Source: Pseudooceanicola atlanticus (GTDB lineage: Bacteria > Pseudomonadota > Alphaproteobacteria > Rhodobacterales > Rhodobacteraceae). Taken from it: a DNA stretch of 64,000 nt. Positions 7,954 to 16,836 of the stretch are shown one piece after another; position 1 is the stretch's first letter, and every line of letters begins with the position of its first letter. The stretch covers positions 558,001 through 622,000 of the forward strand of contig NZ_AQQX01000002.1 in assembly GCF_000768315.1 (NCBI RefSeq), written 5' to 3'. The notes beneath the pieces are model-generated. The model had not been told where the DNA came from. It worked only from the letters and a program-made list of their open reading frames with translations, and ran no database searches. The translations under genes were made by a program, and so were the position numbers.

Positions 7954-9090
7954 ATGATCCCCGCCGACACCTTCCCGAAATTCCGAAGCGCCATGCCGTT
8001 CTGGATGACCCTGCTCAACGTGCCACTGGCCGTGACAGGCACCATCCTGGGCGGAATCTGGGTTCTGCTGCTTCCCGTCTATGGCTTTGTTCTGATTACA
8101 CTTCTCGACGGTTTGGCGGGGCTTAACGAGGAAAACGCCGATCCCGAAACCGCGGAAGCCGACCTGTTCTGGTATCGCGCGATCACGCTGGTCTGGGTGC
8201 CGGTTCAGTTCGTCACCCTCTTCTGGATGATCTGGTACGTCGCCGATCACCGGCATCTGGGTGTGCTCGAAATCCTGGGTCTGACCTACGGGTTCGGCGT
8301 CATGACCGGCGCCGCCGGGATCGTCTATGCCCATGAATTGCTTCATCAAAAGAACAACCTGGAGCGCTGGCTGGGCGATTTGCTGCTGTCCATGGTGCTC
8401 TATTCCCACTTCCGCTCCGAACACCTGCTGGTCCACCATCTGCATGTCGGCACCACCCGCGACGCCGTCACCGCGCGTTACAACGAAGGGTTCTTCCGCT
8501 TCTTCCCCCGCGTATTGATGGAGTGCCCGCGTTCGGCCTGGCGGGCCGAGGTGGCGATGCTGAAACGTCGGGGCGCCTCAGCGTTGGACCGGCGCAACCC
8601 CTTCTGGCGCTACGCTTTTCTGCAACTCGGGATGCTCGTCGTGGCGCTGGTGCTGGGCGGCTGGTACGGGCTGATGCTGTTCCTGCTGCAGGCCTTTTTC
8701 GCCGTCTGGATGCTGGAACTGACCAACTACGTCGAACATTACGGGCTGACCCGGAAATACCTGGGCAACGGCAAGTACGAACACGTCAAACCGCATCACA
8801 GCTGGAACGCCGCGCACAAGGTGTCGAACTGGATGCTGATCAACTTGCAGCGCCATTCCGACCATCACTACAAGCCCGACCGCCGCTTTCCCCTGCTGCA
8901 GAATTACGGCGCCGACGAAGCCCCGCAACTGCCCTACGGCTATCCCCTGATGGCCACGATCGCGATGGTTCCCCCGCTGTGGCGGCGGATGATGAACCCC
9001 AAGGTTCGCAAGTGGCGGGCCATGTACTACCCCGAGATAACCGACTGGAAACCCTACAAGAAAGGCCAGCACCCCGAACCTGCGGGCTGA
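7954..9090 (+). CDS. alkB: Alkane 1-monooxygenase (AlkB-type membrane diiron hydroxylase)
   Basis: A 378-residue integral membrane hydroxylase with the AlkB histidine boxes in order: HELLHQKN (about residue 128), EHLLVHHLHV (about 155), the NYVEHYGL signature (about 260) and LQRHSDHHYKPDRRFPLLQ (about 300). Hydrophobic helices flank these boxes (for example residues 20-45, 65-85, 105-120 and 220-250). AlkB hydroxylates the terminal carbon of medium-chain alkanes using O2 and electrons from rubredoxin. The second box has Val where AlkB of Pseudomonas has Gly (EHxxGHH), a variant I recall from roseobacters. No rubredoxin, rubredoxin reductase or alcohol dehydrogenase gene is nearby, so partners must be elsewhere. 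It starts 21 bases after mutY. Confidence 0.88.
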   Translation: MIPADTFPKFRSAMPFWMTLLNVPLAVTGTILGGIWVLLLPVYGFVLITLLDGLAGLNEENADPETAEADLFWYRAITLVWVPVQFVTLFWMIWYVADHRHLGVLEILGLTYGFGVMTGAAGIVYAHELLHQKNNLERWLGDLLLSMVLYSHFRSEHLLVHHLHVGTTRDAVTARYNEGFFRFFPRVLMECPRSAWRAEVAMLKRRGASALDRRNPFWRYAFLQLGMLVVALVLGGWYGLMLFLLQAFFAVWMLELTNYVEHYGLTRKYLGNGKYEHVKPHHSWNAAHKVSNWMLINLQRHSDHHYKPDRRFPLLQNYGADEAPQLPYGYPLMATIAMVPPLWRRMMNPKVRKWRAMYYPEITDWKPYKKGQHPEPAG

Positions 9091-9103
9091 TCGCAACGAA
9101 AAG

Positions 9104-9125
9104 GCCCCGCCGGTAAGGGCGGGGC
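9104..9125 (-). terminator. Intrinsic terminator of ccrM
   Basis: Stem GCCCCGCC/GGCGGGGC (8 bp, loop of six). Read on the minus strand it is followed by a T-run (CCTTTTCG), so it serves ccrM; on the plus strand it may also block alkB transcription. A second hairpin, GGCACCGC/GCGGTGCC, sits at 9134-9161 just after the ccrM stop and lacks a T-run. Confidence 0.75.
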
Positions 9126-9187
9126 ATGAGTTAGGCACCGCACTTGGCGGTCGGCGGTGCCGGCGGTTCGTGTAAACGCTTGATGTC

Positions 9188-10297
<1,110 letters not shown>

Positions 10298-10342
10298 CTA
10301 TGCCGGCCCCGTTTGCGGGTGCTCGTTAGATGCCCAAATGAT

Positions 10343-10381
10343 GAGTCAAAGGTGATTCGCAGTCAATTTCTTTTTCGAATC
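10343..10381 (-). promoter_or_regulatory. Cluster of three GANTC sites upstream of ccrM
   Basis: GANTC occurs at 10343-10347 (GAGTC), 10354-10358 (GATTC) and 10377-10381 (GAATC), inside the 91-base rnhB-ccrM gap and touching the rnhB stop. These are targets of the very enzyme encoded downstream. In Caulobacter, methylation of GANTC sites in the ccrM promoter region shuts the gene off when the chromosome is fully methylated. The same logic is inferred here. Confidence 0.6.
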
Positions 10382-11012
10382 AAGGGGTTACGCTTTTATC
10401 TTTACACAAGATATTGTGGACAGGTTTGAAGCTCCGTCTATGGTGTGGGGTGACACCGATATTTTGAAGCGCCGAAATGTGGCTTTTTGACGGATATCCG
10501 GCGTTGGACTCCCATCCGTAGCCGGGAAACTGTTGCGCCAAATCCCGCATGATCATGTCACGCGCGATTTTGGCCGCGATGGAGGCCGCGGCGATCGACA
10601 CCGACCGGCCGTCGCCTTTGACCACCGCCTGGGCGGGTATCGTCAGACCACGGGGAATCAGATTGCCGTCGATCAGCAGGTGGTCGGGCGGCACGGACAG
10701 CCCGGCAACCGCCCGTTCCATCGCCAGGTGAGAGGCACGGAGAATGTTGATCTCGTCGATCTCCTCGACGCTGGCATGAGCGACAGAGATCTCGGCGCAA
10801 TCCTGCAGCGCCTCCAGAAGGGCGATGCGCTTCTTCTCGGTCAGCTTCTTGGAATCGTTCAGGCCATCGGGGATCGCGGACGGGTCCAGCACGACGGCAG
10901 CCGCGGTGACAGGGCCGGCCAGCGGGCCGCGGCCCACCTCGTCCACACCGGCGATACGACGGGCGCCCTGGGCGATCAGGCTCTGTTCAAGGGAGAAATC
11001 GGGACCATCCAT
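10380..11012 (-). CDS. rnhB: Ribonuclease HII
   Basis: The 210-residue RNase HII cleaves the RNA strand of RNA-DNA hybrids and starts removal of single ribonucleotides from DNA. Family marks are the catalytic acidic pattern IAGVDEVGRGPLAGPV (Asp and Glu of the DEVGRG motif, about residues 23-28), the LNDSKKL block, the DGN loop and the KGDGRSVSIAAASIAAK segment with the later catalytic aspartates. The start at 11012 was chosen because the family begins just before the DEVGRG region. The frame stays open upstream, but through low-complexity sequence and a terminator. Linked to ccrM downstream (91-base gap). Confidence 0.92.
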   Translation of the reverse strand: MDGPDFSLEQSLIAQGARRIAGVDEVGRGPLAGPVTAAAVVLDPSAIPDGLNDSKKLTEKKRIALLEALQDCAEISVAHASVEEIDEINILRASHLAMERAVAGLSVPPDHLLIDGNLIPRGLTIPAQAVVKGDGRSVSIAAASIAAKIARDMIMRDLAQQFPGYGWESNAGYPSKSHISALQNIGVTPHHRRSFKPVHNILCKDKSVTP

Positions 11013-11058
11013 GCCCCGGCCTACCCAATCCCCCCGCCCAAGGGAAGCACGCAAAAAA

Positions 11059-11086
11059 GGAGGGAGGGGCCGTGTCCCCTCCCTCC
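11059..11086 (-). terminator. Strong intrinsic terminator downstream of the small secreted protein gene
   Basis: Perfect 11-bp stem GGAGGGAGGGG/CCCCTCCCTCC with a six-base loop. On the minus strand it is followed directly by six T residues. It separates the gene ending at 11134 from rnhB. Confidence 0.9.
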
Positions 11087-11133
11087 TCGCTCTGTCCGCC
11101 GCCTGGAGAATGGCGAACCTGGGGAGCGTTCGG

Positions 11134-11649
11134 TTACGCGTTGAAACCGTTCCGGCGCAGGCAGCGGGCGGAGTAGAAGTAACGCGAGGTGTTGGCGAAG
11201 TTACGGCGCACGCAATCGCTGGGCAGCGCGGCGGGGCGACGGATGTTGTGGCGGGTGCAGCCAACCGCGTAGCCCTTGGTCCAGCCCTGGCGGGTTTGGG
11301 CGTTGATCAGGCATTTGCGCGGGGCGACAAGACCGGCATTGTGGCGCGGTTTATGGCCGTGATTGTTATAGCGCGGCTTGTGGTTGTTGTAGTGCCGCTG
11401 ATGGTTGTTGTAACGCGGCTTGTGGTGCACTTGGGGCTTGGGCTTGTAATGGCTCTGCGTGCCGGCATGCGCCTTGTTCTTCTTGCGCTGTTCGTCGGCG
11501 ATGGCGGCCCCGATGATCGCAAGGGCAGTGGCCCCGACGATAAAGCGGGCGACATCCTTGTCACCGGCCTGGGCGGCGGTGGTGGTGGCGCTGATGGAAG
11601 TGACGGCAATCGCCGCGGCGAGGATGGTTGCGATGAATTTGCGGCCCAT
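11134..11649 (-). CDS. Secreted His/Asn/Tyr-rich protein of unknown function
   Basis: I do not recognise this 171-residue protein. It starts with a clear Sec signal peptide (MGRKFIATILAAAIAVTS..., cleavage likely after AQA near residue 27) and a short hydrophobic segment around 34-50. Residues 60-100 are a basic, histidine-rich low-complexity stretch with repeated YNNH/HKPRYNNH units. The C-terminal 65 residues are ordered-looking with four cysteines (PRKCLIN, AVGCTRH, SDCVRRN, SARCLRR), which could form two disulfides. An RBS AGGAGAT precedes the ATG. A strong terminator follows. The histidine repeats suggest metal or surface binding, which is only a guess. Confidence 0.75.
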   Translation of the reverse strand: MGRKFIATILAAAIAVTSISATTTAAQAGDKDVARFIVGATALAIIGAAIADEQRKKNKAHAGTQSHYKPKPQVHHKPRYNNHQRHYNNHKPRYNNHGHKPRHNAGLVAPRKCLINAQTRQGWTKGYAVGCTRHNIRRPAALPSDCVRRNFANTSRYFYSARCLRRNGFNA

Positions 11650-11773
11650 GTGAAATCTCCTTTTGGATATGCAGGCTCGAGGTCTGGGTATGTGTCCGCC
11701 CCGACCCGGGGGACGGATGAGGCATGACCAGACGATGGGTCGAACCGGCGAAATCGGGCAATAACGGCCCCCT

Positions 11774-11786
11774 GTTATCGGATAAC
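11774..11786. promoter_or_regulatory. 13-bp palindrome in a divergent promoter region
   Basis: GTTATC-G-GATAAC, a perfect dyad between the gene starting leftward at 11649 and the one starting rightward at 11847. It is a candidate operator; no cognate regulator is identifiable. Confidence 0.35.
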
Positions 11787-11846
11787 GCGGTTCCCAAGCC
11801 CCTTTGGTTATTGAATGACACGGGCCGCGCGGGCACATTCCGCTGC

Positions 11847-12080
11847 ATGAAACACATCGCACTCATCCTTGGCGTCTCACTCGCGCTGATCACCGCTCCC
11901 GCTGTTGCGAGCGCTGCCTGCGTGGCCGAATACAAGGCCAAGCGGGACAATCCCCTGCAGCTGAATTATGGTGAGCTTACGGTTTCCACCTGCAACCTGG
12001 CCGACGCGACCGAAGAGGCCCGGAGCATTCTGGCCGCCCGGGGATGGATCCTTCTCAAGATCCTGTCGCTGAAAGGCTGA
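11847..12080 (+). CDS. Small secreted protein of unknown function
   Basis: A 77-residue protein beginning MKHIALILGVSLALITAPAVASA, a textbook Sec signal peptide with predicted cleavage after ASA (residue 23). The mature part is about 54 residues and has two cysteines (near residues 25 and 47) that could form one disulfide. I do not recognise a domain. It is 18 bases upstream of the membrane winged-helix-like protein and probably cotranscribed with it. Confidence 0.6.
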   Translation: MKHIALILGVSLALITAPAVASAACVAEYKAKRDNPLQLNYGELTVSTCNLADATEEARSILAARGWILLKILSLKG

Positions 12081-12098
12081 GATCGAAGAAGGACCAAG

Positions 12099-12812
12099 GT
12101 GACGGTGCAATCAGATTCGACCGAATTCGCCGCTGACATCCGACGTGTCGGCACCCGCGTGGTGACGATCGGCATCGCGGCCATCGTCCTAATGCTGGTG
12201 ATCGGGGGCGTGATCCTCTTCCTGACACTGCCCGATGCGGGTGTGTTCAACGAACGGGTGGAACGCATCTTCGTCGAGAACGACACCCTGACCGGCGATG
12301 CCGAGATCAAGCTGCTGGAAATCCTGGCCCAGTCCGGCACCGCCTTTGCGGAAACGCTGGCGGGCTACCGGATCGTCATCTTCGTGCTGATGGTCTTTGC
12401 CACTGCCCTGCTGGTCGCGGCGCTGGTCTTCCTGGTGATCCTCATCACGCTCAACCGCCGCATGGCCGAGATCGAGCGCGCGGGGATCGAGGTGAATTCG
12501 CTGCTCATCAGCCGCGATGAAAAGACTGTCTACCTGAACAATCACGGCTTCAAGCTGACCGATGCCGCGATGGAGACTTTGTCGATCCTGGCCGAAGCGC
12601 GGCTGGACGACGAGATGCTGACCGGCGCGCAGATCGAGGCGATGATTTCCGGCCGCAACGTGGCCGATTGCGAAGAGGCCGCCGGCGCCACCCGGATCAA
12701 GCGGCTGCGCGACACGCTGGGCAACCAGCTGGTCAGCGAATTGCTGGTCCGCAACATCGCGCGGCGCGGCTACATGCTGTCCGTCGGCAAGGATGTGATC
12801 CGGGTGATCTGA
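12099..12812 (+). CDS. Two-TM membrane protein with winged-helix-like C-terminus, function unknown
   Basis: The 237-residue product starts at a GTG with AAGAAGGA upstream. Hydrophobic helices lie at about residues 22-44 and 91-118, with a periplasmic loop of about 45 residues between them, so both termini should be cytoplasmic. The cytoplasmic part (120-237) contains NHGFKLTDAAMETLSILAEA and ends TRIKRLRDTLGNQLVSELLVRNIARRGYML. That ending resembles the recognition helix and beta-wing of OmpR/PhoB-type DNA-binding domains (compare IRRLRxKL...ixTvrGxGYxl). This would make it a membrane-anchored regulator like ToxR or CadC, but the topology and a degenerate helix make this tentative. Confidence 0.55.
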   Translation: MTVQSDSTEFAADIRRVGTRVVTIGIAAIVLMLVIGGVILFLTLPDAGVFNERVERIFVENDTLTGDAEIKLLEILAQSGTAFAETLAGYRIVIFVLMVFATALLVAALVFLVILITLNRRMAEIERAGIEVNSLLISRDEKTVYLNNHGFKLTDAAMETLSILAEARLDDEMLTGAQIEAMISGRNVADCEEAAGATRIKRLRDTLGNQLVSELLVRNIARRGYMLSVGKDVIRVI

Positions 12813-12824
12813 CGCGCGGGCGGG

Positions 12825-13790
12825 TTATTCCGCCAGGTGGCAGGCCACGCGCGTGTCGCCGATATGGCGCAGCAGGGGCTTCTCCTGGCTGCACCTGTCC
12901 ACGGCAATCGGACAGCGCGGATGATAGGGACAGCCGGTCGGCGGATTGATCGCGTCGGGAATTTCCCCCTTGGGCGGATCGACCTCGCGCCCGAAGGCAT
13001 CCATGCGCGGCGCGGCGTCAAAGATCATCTGCGTATAGGGATGCTTGGGATCGGAGAACAGTGCGTCGCGCGGGGCCTCTTCCACCAGCGTCCCGAGGTA
13101 GAGCACCCCGATCTTGTCGGCCATGTGCTGCACCACGGTCAGGTCGTGGCTGATGAAGAGATAGGTCAGCCCCAGCTCTTCCCGCAGGTCGGACATCAGG
13201 TTCAGCACCTGACTTTGCACAGAAACGTCCAGCGCAGAGGTCGGTTCGTCACAGACGATGATCTTGGGGCCCGAGGCCAGCGCGCGGGCGATGCAGATAC
13301 GCTGCCGCTGCCCGCCCGAGAACTCGTGCGGATACTTGTCGGCATCTGCGCCGGACAGGCCCACCTGTTCCAGCATCCTTTCCGCCAGACCCCCGGTCTT
13401 GCCGCCTCGCACGGCGACGGGTTCGGCGATGATGTTGCGGACCTTCCAGCGCGGGTTCAGCGAGGCATACGGGTCCTGGAAGATCATCTGGATATCGGCC
13501 CGGACCTTCGCCGCCTCGGCACTGTCGGGGTCGGAGCTGATATCCTTGCCGTTGACCTCGATCCTGCCCTTGGTGGGCGGGACCAGGCCGGTGATCATTT
13601 TGCCGATGGTCGACTTGCCCGACCCGCTTTCGCCGACCAGCGCGTAGACGGAGTTCTCTTCGATCTCGAAGGAAACGTCCGAAACGGCGGTCAACTTGGC
13701 CTTGGGCAGACGTTCCAGCACACGGTTCAGCCAGGGCTTGGACACGTCGAAGATGCGGGTCAGTGCCTCGACACGGATGAGGGTGCTCAT
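12825..13790 (-). CDS. dppF: Dipeptide/oligopeptide ABC transporter ATPase (DppF-type)
   Basis: A 321-residue ATPase with Walker A GESGSGKST (about residue 53), signature SGGQRQR (about 160), Walker B IIVCDEPTSALD and the switch histidine in FISHDLTVV. The C-terminal oligo_HPY extension carries the CPYHPRCP cysteine pattern, typical of peptide importers. It is the last gene of the dpp operon, overlapping dppD by four bases (ATGA). It energises peptide uptake together with DppD. Confidence 0.9.
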   Translation of the reverse strand: MSTLIRVEALTRIFDVSKPWLNRVLERLPKAKLTAVSDVSFEIEENSVYALVGESGSGKSTIGKMITGLVPPTKGRIEVNGKDISSDPDSAEAAKVRADIQMIFQDPYASLNPRWKVRNIIAEPVAVRGGKTGGLAERMLEQVGLSGADADKYPHEFSGGQRQRICIARALASGPKIIVCDEPTSALDVSVQSQVLNLMSDLREELGLTYLFISHDLTVVQHMADKIGVLYLGTLVEEAPRDALFSDPKHPYTQMIFDAAPRMDAFGREVDPPKGEIPDAINPPTGCPYHPRCPIAVDRCSQEKPLLRHIGDTRVACHLAE

Positions 13791-14773
13791 GCGGTCGCCT
13801 CTTTCGTCTGGGTCAACGGGTACCAGCAGGCCGCGCGCCCTTCATCTGCTGCCAGGGTGGGGCCCGGTTCGGCGCGGCACTTGTCGGTCGCCTTTTCACA
13901 GCGGGGATGGAAGGCGCAGCCATCGGGCAACGCGTCCAGCCGCGGCATGGCACCGGGAATCTGGCGCAGGCGCTTCTGCCCCCGGCTGGCCACGGGTGTG
14001 GAGGCCATCAGGCCAGCCGTATAGGGGTGATGCGGCTTGGTGATGACGTCGCGGACGGGGCCCAGTTCGGCCATGCGCCCGGCATACATCACGGCGATCC
14101 TGTCGGCCGCTTCGGCGATGACTCCCATGTCGTGGGTCACCAGCATGACCGCCACGCCACGTTCCCGGCACAGACGCTTGAGCAGGGCGATGATCTGCGC
14201 CTGCACGCTCACGTCCAGCGCGGTGGTGGGTTCATCGGCGATCACCAGCTCCGGCTCCGCGCACAAAGCAAGCGCGATCACCACACGCTGCCGCATGCCG
14301 CCGGAAAATTCGTGCGGGTAGCTGTCGATGCGCTGACGGGCGGCAGGAATGCCGACCTCCTCCAGCGCGGCGATGGCGCGGTTCAGGGCCTCGGACTTGC
14401 TGACATCCAGATGTTCGCGGATCGTCTCGGTCAGCTGCTCACCCACGGTCAGAAGCGGGTTCAGAGAGGTCAGCGGATCCTGGAAGATCATACCCATCCG
14501 CTTGCCCCGTTGGCGGCGCAGGGCCTCGCCCTTGAGGTTCTGGATGGGGTCGCCCAGCAGGCGTACCTCGCCCGCCGCGATGCGCGCGGGGCGATCCAGC
14601 AGGCCGATCACGGCATTGCCGGTCATCGACTTGCCCGCGCCGCTTTCACCGACGACGCCCAGGATTTCACCCGCGGCGATGTCGAAGGACACGCCATCGA
14701 CCGGTTTCAGCAGACCCTTGCGGGTGGGAATTTCCACGACAAGGTCGCGGACGGACAAAACAGGAGTGCTCAT
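13787..14773 (-). CDS. dppD: Dipeptide/oligopeptide ABC transporter ATPase (DppD-type)
   Basis: A 328-residue ATPase with Walker A GESGAGKSM (about residue 40), the MIFQDPLTSLNP Q-loop, signature SGGMRQR, Walker B LVIADEPTTALD and the switch histidine in LVTHDMGV. The C-terminal CAFHPRCEKATDKC segment is the oligopeptide-importer extension. It pairs with DppF as a heterodimer in this family. It starts nine bases after the dppC stop. Confidence 0.9.
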   Translation of the reverse strand: MSTPVLSVRDLVVEIPTRKGLLKPVDGVSFDIAAGEILGVVGESGAGKSMTGNAVIGLLDRPARIAAGEVRLLGDPIQNLKGEALRRQRGKRMGMIFQDPLTSLNPLLTVGEQLTETIREHLDVSKSEALNRAIAALEEVGIPAARQRIDSYPHEFSGGMRQRVVIALALCAEPELVIADEPTTALDVSVQAQIIALLKRLCRERGVAVMLVTHDMGVIAEAADRIAVMYAGRMAELGPVRDVITKPHHPYTAGLMASTPVASRGQKRLRQIPGAMPRLDALPDGCAFHPRCEKATDKCRAEPGPTLAADEGRAACWYPLTQTKEATA

Positions 14774-14781
14774 CTCGCCAC

Positions 14782-15738
14782 CTATCGCAGTTTCGGGTTC
14801 AGCGCGTCGCGCAGCCAGTCACCCAGCAGGTTGATCGACAGGGCCAGCGCCAGCAGCGTCAGCGCGGGGAAGATGAGGATCCACCATTCCCCCGAGAACA
14901 TGAAGCCCTGCCCGATCGAGATCAGCGTGCCCAGCGACGGCTTCGTCGGCGGCGCGCCCACGCCCAGGAAGGACAGGGTCGCCTCGGCGATGATGGCCAG
15001 CGCCAGGCTGATCGTCGCGATCACCAGGACGGAGTTCATGACGTTGGGCAGGATGTGCCGCAGCATGATCGAAAAGGCCGACCGGCCGGCGATCTTGGCC
15101 GCCTGCACGTATTCGCGGTTCTTCTCGACCAGCGTCGCACCCCGCACGACTCGGGCGAATTGCACCCAGTCCGACAGGCCGATGGCCACGATCAGCACCC
15201 AGATCGCCATCTGGTCGCGATAGGCCGGGGGGGTGATGCCCTTTGCGATCCCGAAGATCAGCATGGCCACGAGGATGGCCGGGAAGGTCAGCTGGATATC
15301 CGCGATGCGCATGATGATCGTTTCGACCCAGCCGCCGACATAGCCGGCGATCAGGCCAAGGATCACCCCCAGCACCATCGCGAAGAGCACGGCCGAAAAA
15401 CCCACGAACAGCGATATCCGCATCCCGTAGAGGATGGTCGAGAACACGTCGCGCCCCTGGTCATCGGTGCCCAGCACGAAGAAATCCCCGGTGAAGGCAT
15501 TGGCCTCTCCGGGTGGGGTGAAGCCGTTCATCAGGTTCAGCGTGGCCGGGTTGAACGGATCATGCGGCGCGACCAGCGGGGCAAAGACCGCCGCAAGGAT
15601 CAGCACCATGACCACGATCGCCGACACCACGGCCACCGGGTTGCTGCGGAAGGAATGGAACAGGTCGCTGTTCACCGCGCGGGAAAACCGCGACGGGCGG
15701 GCGGGATCGGCTTTGGGGCGAAGCTCGGTCTGGGTCAT
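14782..15738 (-). CDS. dppC: Dipeptide/oligopeptide ABC transporter permease (DppC-type)
   Basis: A 318-residue inner-membrane permease. The OppC N-terminal region (SRAVNSDLFHSFRSNPVAVVSAIVVMVL, first TM about 35-58) is followed by a periplasmic loop with FVLGTDDQGRDVFSTILYGMR. Five further helices and the EAA loop EYVQAAKIAGRSAFSIMLRHILPN complete the BPD_transp_1 domain. It forms the translocation path with DppB. One base separates it from dppB. Confidence 0.9.
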   Translation of the reverse strand: MTQTELRPKADPARPSRFSRAVNSDLFHSFRSNPVAVVSAIVVMVLILAAVFAPLVAPHDPFNPATLNLMNGFTPPGEANAFTGDFFVLGTDDQGRDVFSTILYGMRISLFVGFSAVLFAMVLGVILGLIAGYVGGWVETIIMRIADIQLTFPAILVAMLIFGIAKGITPPAYRDQMAIWVLIVAIGLSDWVQFARVVRGATLVEKNREYVQAAKIAGRSAFSIMLRHILPNVMNSVLVIATISLALAIIAEATLSFLGVGAPPTKPSLGTLISIGQGFMFSGEWWILIFPALTLLALALSINLLGDWLRDALNPKLR

Positions 15739-15739
15739 G

Positions 15740-16726
15740 TCAGTGGCCTCCGGCTGCGCTGCGGTCGACGCGCAGGCGCGGGTCGATGGCGAAGTAAAGC
15801 AGGTCGACGATCAGGTTGATCCCCACGAACATGACCGAGATCATCATCAGGTAGGCGGCCATCACGGGGATGTCGACGAATTGCACGGCGTTGATGAAGA
15901 GCAGCCCGACGCCCGGCCACTGGAACACCGTTTCGGTGATGATGGCGAAGGCGATGATCGACCCCAGCTGCAGGCCGGTGATCGTGATCACCGGGACCAG
16001 CGTGTTCTTCAGCGCGTGGTGGAAATTGATGGCCCTCTCGCGAATGCCGCGGGCGCGGGCGAAGCGGATGTAATCCATGCGCAGCACTTCCAGCATCTCG
16101 GTCCGCACCAGGCGCATGATCAGCGTCATCTGGTAGAGGCCCAGGGTGATGGCCGGCAGGATCAGCGCCTTCAGCCCGCTTTCGGTCAGGAAGCCGGTGG
16201 TCCAGCCACCCAGCCGCGTGACCTCGCCCCGCCCGAAGGAGGGCAGCCAGCCAAGCTCGACCGAGAAGAGGTAGATCAGCAGGATGCCGATCAGGAAGGT
16301 GGGCAGCGACACGCCAACCAGCGACAGGGTCATGATGACATTGGCCGACACGCCACGCTTGCGGATCGCGGTGAAGATGCCCAGCCCGATCCCGCCGCAC
16401 AGCGCCAGCAGGCCCGACACGAAAGCCAGTTCCAGCGTCGCGGGCAGGCGTTCGATCAGGATGTCCGACACCGGACGCCCCTGACGGTAGCTCAGCCCGA
16501 AATTGCCCTGCGCAGCCTGTTCGAGGAACCGCCAGTATTGCACGAAGAACGGCTGATCCAGGCCCAGCTGTTCGCGCAGCCGTGCGATGTCGGCCACTGT
16601 GCGTTCCTGGCCCAGCATGTTGTCGATCGGATCGCCGACAAAGCTGAACATGGAAAAGGCAACGAACCCCGTCACCAGTAGGACGAGGATGGATTGAGCG
16701 ACACGTCTGATGATGTAGGCGAGCAT
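15740..16726 (-). CDS. dppB: Dipeptide/oligopeptide ABC transporter permease (DppB-type)
   Basis: A 328-residue permease with the DppB start (MLAYIIRRVAQSILVLLVTGFVAFSMF), the GLDQPFFVQYWRFLEQAAQGNFGLSYR block and the EAA loop DYIRFARARGIRERAINFHHALKN. Six TM helices are visible. The 110-base gap to dppA contains a hairpin plus T-run, so permease and ATPase genes are likely expressed below the level of the binding protein. Confidence 0.9.
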   Translation of the reverse strand: MLAYIIRRVAQSILVLLVTGFVAFSMFSFVGDPIDNMLGQERTVADIARLREQLGLDQPFFVQYWRFLEQAAQGNFGLSYRQGRPVSDILIERLPATLELAFVSGLLALCGGIGLGIFTAIRKRGVSANVIMTLSLVGVSLPTFLIGILLIYLFSVELGWLPSFGRGEVTRLGGWTTGFLTESGLKALILPAITLGLYQMTLIMRLVRTEMLEVLRMDYIRFARARGIRERAINFHHALKNTLVPVITITGLQLGSIIAFAIITETVFQWPGVGLLFINAVQFVDIPVMAAYLMMISVMFVGINLIVDLLYFAIDPRLRVDRSAAGGH

Positions 16727-16771
16727 CTGACCTCGGAAATTCTGTCCGACCCGATGGGCCGGTAGGGGAAA

Positions 16772-16799
16772 ACCGCCGCCCCTGTTCTGGGGCGACGGT
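16772..16799 (-). terminator. Intercistronic hairpin (partial terminator) between dppA and dppB
   Basis: An 11-bp stem with one mismatch (ACCGTCGCCCC/GGGGCGGCGGT on the minus strand), loop of six, followed by TTT-CCCC. It fits a leaky terminator that lets most transcripts stop after dppA. Confidence 0.65.
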
Positions 16800-16836
16800 C
16801 GAAAGGGTCACCCGGCCGCGTGGCCGGATGTCCGGG

